Assembly (NCBI GenBank): GCA_963971225.1
Contig: OZ020267.1
Span: 125,888,068-125,952,067, forward strand
Length of the DNA stretch: 64,000 nt
DNA from: Melieria omissa
Taxonomy: Eukaryota > Arthropoda > Insecta > Diptera > Ulidiidae
Direction of reading: 5' to 3'
Shown in pieces: positions 56,190-64,000 of the stretch (positions are counted from its first letter, which is position 1; each line of letters begins with the position of its first letter). The notes beneath the pieces were generated by a model, which saw nothing but the letters and a program-made list of their open reading frames with translations, was not told where the DNA came from and ran no database searches. A program made the translations under genes and the position numbers.

Positions 56190-56490
56190 TTTGATTAGAT
56201 TAGGTAGGGAAAAGAGTCTGCGGCACAGACCGCACTTTCATTACGATACCAACATTTTTCTTGTCATATTTTCCTTTGAAGTTTATCAAGAGTCTCAATC
56301 TGAGGCAAACCAGTTTGATCTCAAAATAAAGGAGAGCGGATCCGAGGTTTTGGAATCTCGTCAGGAATTTTGACCTCAGGGCATTTCCTCCGTAGGCATT
56401 TCTGCAGAGCAGTGGCGCTGGAAGTGTTGTGTCGTTTCTACCTCTTCGTAATTTTCACAGATTCTACAGTCATGAGCAGCGCTAAGATGA
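56190..56490 (-). pseudogene. LOA/I-like retrotransposon 3' terminal fragment
   Basis: On the minus strand this follows the last ~300 bases of the 45830-47852 element, including the region encoding the Cys/His tail (cttcgtaattttcacagatt equals the position of cttcctcatctccacagctt). The 3' end TTAGATTAGGTAGGGAA (plus strand, 56194) corresponds to GGTTAGGTTAGGTAGGGAA. Heavily substituted. Confidence 0.75.
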
Positions 56491-59050
56491 ACATGCTTCT
56501 GCTTTATAGGATAAAACTTCAAAAAATCTATTAAGATTCCTAACTATTAACTGGTTTTCGAATACAAAAAATGATTGAGCGAGTAGCTTTGTGTGGTAAC
56601 TTGATCCATGAAATGATCACTGAACCTGCATATCTTTTTTTTCAAATCCTCCAAATATATCTTTTGTAAAAAACAAAACAGATTGTGGTTACCCAATATG
56701 ATTTTAAATGGTATTGGGCTCAAAAGTTATGTACAGAATCACCAAAATTAAATTATATGGGCGCCACAGTATCCATGGATTAAATCAGTATTAGCGCCGA
56801 AAACCATAAACCCAACTACACTTGTTGAAGCTGTAACTGGGTCCAAAATGGATCCACTTCATTGTCTTCTCGGTCAATCCTCTGACGGGATAAGCGTTGC
56901 GATCAACGCTTATTCATCATCATAAAAGATTCTCTCCTACTAAAACTACATCCTGGCCGTAGTTTATACGAAGTTAATAAGTTATTAGTTCTGTTTTGCC
57001 CTCTACTTTTGTATGTAACCGTTCAAAGGTCAGCTGCATTCATCGAATATCTTCTAACAACTAAATTAGATTACGTTACCTCGAGTAGAACTTTTTAACT
57101 GATCTTCAATTTATCGACTTTAAAAAATGGCCAATGAAGACTGCCAATCAGGACTGACACTTTCCTCAAAATGATTGAGCCATACTAAGAGTTTTGAAAT
57201 TTTCATGATCAGTTATTATTGCAGCCATCTAAAAGTTCTTGGATTGAAACTGAAAGCATACGTGGATAGTTTTTAATTGGTATTCCCATTTTTTTTGTTT
57301 TCATTGCAATTCGACCATCTACGGTGGAATTTTATGAATCATACTTAAAATTTACCATCAAAGAAAATCCTTTTTTAAAGCTAGAAGAGAGTCAAAATTA
57401 CTCCATTGCACAGTAATTCGTTCCATAGACAAAATTCAAAAAATTCATAGTCTCAGAATTTAATGATTTTCATGTCATTTGAAAGGTAAAACCCCAACTA
57501 AGAAAACTCAGAAAAATCTGTGCTAAAAATTAATTAGTGTGTGTGTGCAAAAGCCGCTCCAAGTTAATTTTAAACTTTGCATTGGGGTCTTTTATTTCTT
57601 TATTCGATGACTTTCTAAAAGAAAAGAAAATCTTTCGTATTATTTGCCATTCCTTGAAGCCAAATTAAAAAATAAAACTAAAAATATGCGAAAAAAATGT
57701 TAACCCTATCGGCATTTAAGGCTTGTTGGGCATTCTAGTCAATATTCTTTTACACACCTATTGGTTTGTGAGACCGAACACACAGTCTTATATTAATTTC
57801 TAGGGAAATTAGGACAGAAAAGAATAGAAATATAAGCATGAAAATCTTATATAAGTTAAATAGTTTCACATATTCATCTAATGAATTGGGATCTTTGGAA
57901 TATCTGGAAAAAACTATATCCAAAGCAAAATGTTTTAGAGATCGATTTGTGTATTCGTGTTTCACAAAATTGTGTGTCCAATATAATGAAAGGTTCTTTA
58001 TTACACTACTTGACAAAAAATGAGTTAATCGTGTGCACCTAAAAACTGAATTTTTTCTGGACTAACGTTTTTCCTTACCTGACATATTTTGGTCCAGAAA
58101 GTTCAATATAAGAAATACTTATACATATGTAGTCTAAAGACGACAATTTACTTCTATCACTTGATACCATATCTTCAACATTGAACAACTGCAAATAAAA
58201 AAACTTGGTTGAAATAGTTATGTCCTTGAAATTTTAAAGTCATTCTAAAAGGACATTGGATCACAAAATGAAAAACTGACTAATCCAGGTTACTATTAGT
58301 GACCTCTAGTTTCACACCTGTATCAACATTTGGATGTACTCGAAAAAAAAACTACATATTTTTTTTGTGTCGTAATAAATATAAAGTTGGTGTTTTCGAC
58401 TGCTTCATAACTTTGTAATTTTTCTTTCGAGATTCAAATTGACCCATGCAAATAGGAGGTACAGGGTTAAAATGCTCCACAAAAATGTTCTTCGCAATAT
58501 TTTACATGAACATGCTGAACACGTCATATACCTAAAATGTGAGGTTACATGGTTTTCGTATGCCGATTCATCATTAGAATGTGCAAAAAGGGAAAAACTT
58601 TGACGCCCCCTAAACAAAAATTCAGACGTAAACTTTCAAAACGGTGATACACGTATATTTTTTTTTGGCCCTCTCTACCAGAATCCATTGTCAGAACCTT
58701 GTTATTAAAAAAAATCTGATTTTGTTGTGCAGTGTCATTACATATTTTTGAAAAATTCTGGCATTCAATTCTGTGATACAGTGCACGATTTATGTAGATC
58801 AAGTAATTCTGATTGCTATACCTAAACATACCCCACAAGCAGTCGTTAGGTTGTAAATAGCTCAAATTATTTAACTAGTCTTCAATAGCTCAAATTATTT
58901 TAACTAATCCTCCTTTGCGACTACCAACTAAGCTAAGCTAAAATTTTCCGTAAAAAGAAATTTGCCAAAAAAATTAGATTTTCTGTAAAACTTTTAAAAG
59001 TAAAACATCTGCACGACTGACACTTCAGCGAGTCATAAATCTCGACTTAC
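56491..59050. other. AT-rich non-coding DNA with a weak family C copy
   Basis: 56700-56775 contains aatggtattgggctcaaaag and atgggcgccacag, a diverged family C repeat. 58210-58340 shares words with 42190-42340. No gene supported. Confidence 0.4.
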
Positions 59051-60835
59051 TTGACAAATAAACATTTTGACACACATAAAACATGCGGATACTTGTTCGT
59101 ACGAAGTGAAGATGAGCCGCGGCTCAGATATCCAAAGCACTTCGAGATATTTTTCGCTCTGGTGGCATTGACGCCGCCTTATGTTGAAACGCGTGTACCG
59201 CATTACTTTTCGAGATTAAACAAAGTGTTTGTTTGGTGAATTTATGACACCAGTGTTTCCATTGTTTACACTAGTCGCGCACAGCGCCAAAGAAAAATGG
59301 CACATTTGCTGCTAGTTGGGATATGCTATGCGTTGGTGGAATTGGCCGACGCGACGTTTGAGGCGGCTGCCGTGACCTTTGATATTTCTTAGCGAGTTTG
59401 TTTTGTTTTTGTTGTGTTTAATGTTATCAATCTTCTGCTTATTAGGGATAAGATTACAATCGCCTTTGCAGCCGCTGTGAGCTGCGAAGGATAAATATGA
59501 GATGCTAGCAAAGTGACGGGCGACGGCATGAAGTGACGAGCATTTCATTCAATTCTATTCAATGTGTGTTGAGGGCACTTGAAGAAGATAAGGACACTCG
59601 AGGAAACTGAACATAAACACAACTATGTACAAATGAATGTGTAAAGTGTGTGCTGATTAAATGTTTGTTGACGGGCATTGAAGGCGTTTGGGAGATTAAT
59701 TTTTTGGAAAGTACGCGCCACATTTAAATGCCTTTCAAGTAGGCAGATATAGAATGCACATAAGTACAAAGGATTTGAGAACATAAACAGTTACAGAGCA
59801 ACGGCGCCAGAATCCTTTACAATGGTCAGCGTTGCTGTGTTCCAAGAAGCGGCGTCATCGGAGCTGCTCTCGAACAGCAGACAGAAGGAAAGATTTGGGC
59901 ACTCAGCTGCTACAACAAATACTTGGAAATTCAAAACTGTGTGAGCGCTAGCGGCCGCAATTAAGTGGCTTCAATGTGCCATATGCGTTTAGATAAGAGA
60001 TCCGTCCTACTCGATATGTAGATAGTGAAATGTTTGCCTGCTGTGCGGCTGACTTTGTAAAGGGTTGCCGAGTGACTCAGCGGAGCGTTCGAGTGGGAAT
60101 TGCTCGGACTAGGCAACTATCGTTGCCGGTAATCGCAGCACGTGTTCCAAGCAACAAAGTGAAGATTTATTATGGAGCGTGTTGAACACTGAAATGCGCA
60201 TCGAAATACACTGGTCAGCATACATTTTGGGGTTTCATTGTGATCATATTTATTAATTTCCTTTCATATTTAGTCACATTTATTGGTCATTTGTTAAATA
60301 GACAAATGAAACTTTTAAAAGCTTAATGCTATGTTAAATTATTTATTGCCATAAACAATTATAAAGTGATTTCTAAACTAAAAACCCAAACACATTTGTT
60401 TTGTTGACTTGTGTAATCAATGATGACCTCATAACTCAGCTGGCCAGCTTGGCGCCCATACCTGGTCGATTAGTTCAACAAATTAACACAAAAACAACAA
60501 AAATATGATAAAGTCATTAGACTCACGATCCCATAACTCAAAGACCACATAAAATCATTTAAAAAAAAAATGCTTTTTCGAATTTGCTGTTTGCTTATTT
60601 TCAACACAGCTCGGGAAATATATTGAAACATTTTATTTCGACCACTTTTTCAGGTCTACGTATACATTCATAAATTTTCGAGCATGTTGTTGTTGTTGTT
60701 GTTGTTGATGCTATGATGGCTGAGAAGAGAAATGTATGCAAATATCTTTTAATTGGAGCAACGGTAGCCCCCGACTCGAAACACGCATAACTTGGCTGCG
60801 CTGCTTGTATCTATAAATTCCCTTTTTGTTGTTGT
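59051..60835. other. Unique non-coding DNA, GC-richer 59050-60200
   Basis: No gene supported. A (GTT)n run lies at 60687-60706 and 60826-60840. The 40-codon frame from ATG at 59822 ends near GTGAGC but lacks any recognisable domain. Confidence 0.35.
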
Positions 60836-61518
60836 TGTTGTTATTGTCGTTGTTTATGTGCGTTGTTTCCATTGTGCAGTGCGTGTGTTGCACTATGTTC
60901 GTTGTCAAGTTGGGCGCATGTTAAATGGTTGCAGTCGAACTCAAACATGTTCGATGCGCACTTTTTGCTGTTAGCCGTAACATTCTAACGGGATTTTAAG
61001 TGTTTACCTTAACATTGTAACGGCGTTTCTGTTATTTGCCATAACATTTCAATGCTATCGCTGTGTTGCTTGTAGTTGACGTTAGCTGCAGCCTTGCTTC
61101 GCCAGGTGGCGCTCTTCAATTTCAGCAATTTATGTCTCATGCAGCAAGTACGAACAGGTGTTTGCCACAAACGTCATTGAATAAAATACGCCTACATTTT
61201 GTGTAATAATCCGATGATGAATCGATTTTAGTTTTAATTAAGTAATTTCGTCTCAAATGAAATGACTGTCCGTTTTCATTTCCGTTCCCGTCTCTAAAGG
61301 TCTTTTGTTAAACCAAACAAGAGAATCACCCTCCTGACATCCCTTAAAACTAGTTTCTAGTTTTCGAAAACAATAAAGTTGATAACTTTTGCTAAAGGGA
61401 GCAGTTCAGAGGACCCTTTGTAATAAATGAATAAGAAGCACCCTTAAGAGGTTTAAAGCGAACTACAAGAAAATCAGCTTAGGTATCTCTCTACTTAATT
61501 TCCTATACCGCTTATGTA
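60836..61518 (+). repeat. Direct duplication, copy 1
   Basis: Identical by eye to 63318-64000, offset 2482. It starts in a (GTT)n run, where homology stops on the left. The true right end is unknown because copy 2 reaches the edge of the window. Confidence 0.93.
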
Positions 61519-61839
61519 AATAATTAACAAAATATTCTATCTTTTGGCCTTTTGAATTTAGAAAGCATTGGTCCGGTACTAAAGTGGTACAGGTTGGCAA
61601 ACGTATTCCCTATAGATTACTCAATATATCCGGGTTGAAAAAGATAGCCCCACATGTTTGAAGGTAGCGCTAGTCCACGATCTCCCTAGCGTAACTTAAG
61701 ACCTCCTACCAACCCAATATTGACATAAAAAGTTAAAGAAGAACACATTTCCTTGAAAAATATCCCCTTGAAAATAGGTCGTTTATTCCCATACATTTAG
61801 AGACCATGTACACAGAAGTTCACTGCAGGCACTCTTTAA
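61519..61839. other. Unique non-coding DNA
   Basis: Nothing recognised. Confidence 0.35.
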
Positions 61840-62460
61840 TTGTTTTTAATTAGATTAGGACAGCTCCATCTGTGTCTGCAAAGACAGCCAAGCTGCGCTC
61901 ATGGCCACCAAATTCGTCCATGATAGTCAAGTTCTGCTAAATTATGTCTGAAGATATAAAGCTTGACGCTCCAGGTCACATACGAATTTTGAAAACGAGA
62001 CCTTAGACATTTTAGCTAGAAGGGGCTCTAAGGCTGCTTTTATTGGCCCTAAACCTGGCCGTCTCTCCCCTCTGCGGTCATCAAAGCCACTTCTAAAAAG
62101 TGGGCAGGCTGGAGCGGCTGCAGATGACGAAACTTATGTTTCCCTTCATGGGTATCGCAAGGGGTCTTTTGGAGTCTCCGAGTGTACAGCGAAAATAGTA
62201 AACTAGCTTGTCTGACCTAACGTATGCTTTCCGTGATGAGCCATGTTCTATGAGAAAATCACTTGGGTAATTTTGGTATATCTGACAGTGCACCATGTCC
62301 TGTCAGTGCAGAGAATTATGAGACGTTAAACCACTTTCTGTTTATCTGCCGCCTTCACCGGAATCAGGTTTGAGACATTTGGCATTGATGTGTTGAGAAG
62401 CGACTACTTTGGCTATTGGGCACCAAAGGATTTACTCAGATTTTTGCGGAGATCATCTAG
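61840..62460 (+). pseudogene. RNase H-type retrotransposon fragment, decayed
   Basis: The plus strand reads ICVCKDSQAALMATKFVHDSQVLLNYV (third acidic block) near 61875-61950, LDILARRGSKAAFIGPKP (end of RNase H) near 62005-62055, and a Cys/His tail relic NYETLNHFLFICRLHRN near 62305-62365. Stops and frame breaks separate them. It is a different subfamily from the 45.9 kb copy. Confidence 0.7.
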
Positions 62461-62719
62461 ATTTGCACTAGACTAACAAGGTTCCTGTAAAAGAAAGAAG
62501 CACCTGAGGGACAATCTCATATCAGGTACAGACTTGGTATCCAGAAGTTTAGGAAACATACTAAAATTCCTATCGAAAATTGGACTCAATGAAAGCCTTT
62601 GAGGTCCAAGAAGGGGGATCTACTAGGTCGCAGTGCATTATCCCCATCAATAATAATCACAAGGATGCCAATGGGGTTCAAACCCTCTAAATTCAAAAAT
62701 TTCGAGTGAAAAATTTAGT
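62461..62719. other. Unique non-coding DNA
   Basis: Nothing recognised. Confidence 0.3.
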
Positions 62720-62940
62720 TTGAAATTGTATTGAAGTCAAAAGTTGTATGCACCATTGGCGCACACAGGGAGTTCTGGGATTCAGACCCCTGCCCCCAAA
62801 CACAAAAATTGCAGATACAAAATACGGTTTTGAATGGTATTCGGCTAAAAAGTTGTACGCAAAGCCCCCCAAATGAAACGTTATGTGCGTCACTGAACCC
62901 TACCTTCTCCAAAAATGAAATCCTATGTGCGCCGCACTGA
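62720..62940. repeat. Dispersed repeat family C, copy 2
   Basis: The phrases gaatggtattcggctaaaaagttgtac, aagccccccaaatgaaac and atgaaatcctatgtgcgccg match 14320-14385. Two partial copies appear in tandem (62720-62760 and 62800-62935). GGCGCACACAG at 62757 and GTGCGTCAC at 62886 face each other as possible inverted ends. Confidence 0.5.
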
Positions 62941-63317
62941 GGGAACCTCTAGCTAAGGTGCTATGGGCATAAAGTATGTCTGAATGCTTCGCTTGGAAGG
63001 ATTTTTCGACGAAAAAATAAAAGTTTACGCATCCAAAATGTATCCTGTTCTTGGTTGGTCTTCCAATGTAAGTTTCTGCGTTCAAAGTGTAGGGCATCTT
63101 GGAGTTACGCATCCCTGAATTAATAGCCTTGATGGAATATACCTACTGAATGCAATCTACCTTTGAATACAATTCTGAATTCAAAATTCAAATAAGGTTC
63201 CCTACTTGTTTGAATGCACTGACTTTGATTACAATTTGAACGACTAAATTCACAGTGAAACAGTATTTGTTTACTCTTTATATGAAATAACTCGGATACC
63301 TTTGTATAGAACAAAGG
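62941..63317. other. Unique non-coding DNA
   Basis: Nothing recognised up to the start of the duplicated block. Confidence 0.35.
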
Positions 63318-64000
63318 TGTTGTTATTGTCGTTGTTTATGTGCGTTGTTTCCATTGTGCAGTGCGTGTGTTGCACTATGTTCGTTGTCAAGTTGGGCGCA
63401 TGTTAAATGGTTGCAGTCGAACTCAAACATGTTCGATGCGCACTTTTTGCTGTTAGCCGTAACATTCTAACGGGATTTTAAGTGTTTACCTTAACATTGT
63501 AACGGCGTTTCTGTTATTTGCCATAACATTTCAATGCTATCGCTGTGTTGCTTGTAGTTGACGTTAGCTGCAGCCTTGCTTCGCCAGGTGGCGCTCTTCA
63601 ATTTCAGCAATTTATGTCTCATGCAGCAAGTACGAACAGGTGTTTGCCACAAACGTCATTGAATAAAATACGCCTACATTTTGTGTAATAATCCGATGAT
63701 GAATCGATTTTAGTTTTAATTAAGTAATTTCGTCTCAAATGAAATGACTGTCCGTTTTCATTTCCGTTCCCGTCTCTAAAGGTCTTTTGTTAAACCAAAC
63801 AAGAGAATCACCCTCCTGACATCCCTTAAAACTAGTTTCTAGTTTTCGAAAACAATAAAGTTGATAACTTTTGCTAAAGGGAGCAGTTCAGAGGACCCTT
63901 TGTAATAAATGAATAAGAAGCACCCTTAAGAGGTTTAAAGCGAACTACAAGAAAATCAGCTTAGGTATCTCTCTACTTAATTTCCTATACCGCTTATGTA
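63318..64000 (+). repeat. Direct duplication, copy 2 (runs off the window)
   Basis: 683 bases identical by eye to 60836-61518. Absence of any difference means a very recent tandem duplication or an assembly duplicate such as two haplotypes joined in series. Confidence 0.93.

Noticed and set aside
59822..59944. 40-codon ATG frame ending near GTGAGC
   Set aside because: No domain, and the donor lies after an in-frame position that does not give a better case than chance.

Overview
This window looks like intergenic or intronic DNA from a higher dipteran, most likely a tephritid-type fruit fly. The grounds are AT-rich unique sequence, many short GT/CA and (GTT)n microsatellites, and a mix of mariner, Tc1-like, piggyBac, hAT and RNase H-bearing non-LTR elements typical of fly genomes. 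The organism call is inference from composition and transposon content. No ordinary host protein-coding gene can be supported. Two short stretches ending in good splice-donor sequences (about 26.5 kb and 50.0-50.2 kb) are weak exon candidates.

Layout. 0-9 kb: unique DNA, an AT-rich inverted-repeat element (1976-2806), a dispersed repeat split by a small inverted-repeat element (2815-3960), a tRNA-like SINE candidate, and a minus-strand retrotransposon fragment (7841-9105) lying in a degenerate purine-rich repeat. 9-14 kb: unique DNA with a homeodomain-site-rich block, then a near-perfect (CTTAGT)n array of about 140 copies (11722-12570). 14-23 kb: a long hairpin, a Jockey-type remnant, a mariner deletion derivative with TA duplications (18099-18603), a hAT-like element with an 8-bp duplication (20965-21752), and an element flanked by TTA (22261-23048). 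24.5-27.1 kb: six diverged ~143-bp units and dispersed repeats.

27-34 kb is the richest DNA-transposon cluster. It holds a structurally complete Tc1-like element with an open 334-codon transposase and ~204-bp near-identical inverted repeats (27120-28750). A mauritiana-like mariner with an in-frame internal deletion lies 6 bp away (28757-29499). There is also a mariner N-terminal remnant, a TTAA-flanked piggyBac-type MITE (31788-32418), and a near-intact mariner with TA duplications (32891-34185). 34-43 kb holds an (ATTG)n array, another TTAA-flanked element with repeated TTCGGTTGTGGGCAC boxes (37357-38575), and retrotransposon tails.

43-52 kb is a retrotransposon pile-up. Its centre is a piggyBac element (45293-49208) with a deleted, frameshifted transposase. 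A 5'-truncated LOA/I-like retrotransposon (45830-47852) sits just upstream of that transposase and carries perfect 15-bp target-site duplications. Fragments of related RNase H-type retrotransposons recur at 39.9, 43.4, 44.5, 52.3, 56.2 and 61.8 kb. The last 683 bases (63318-64000) duplicate 60836-61518 without visible difference.

The genes present are almost all transposon genes. Only the Tc1-like transposase and the truncated retrotransposon ORF are open over long distances. The rest are fossils, and the window reads as a layered record of nested insertions.
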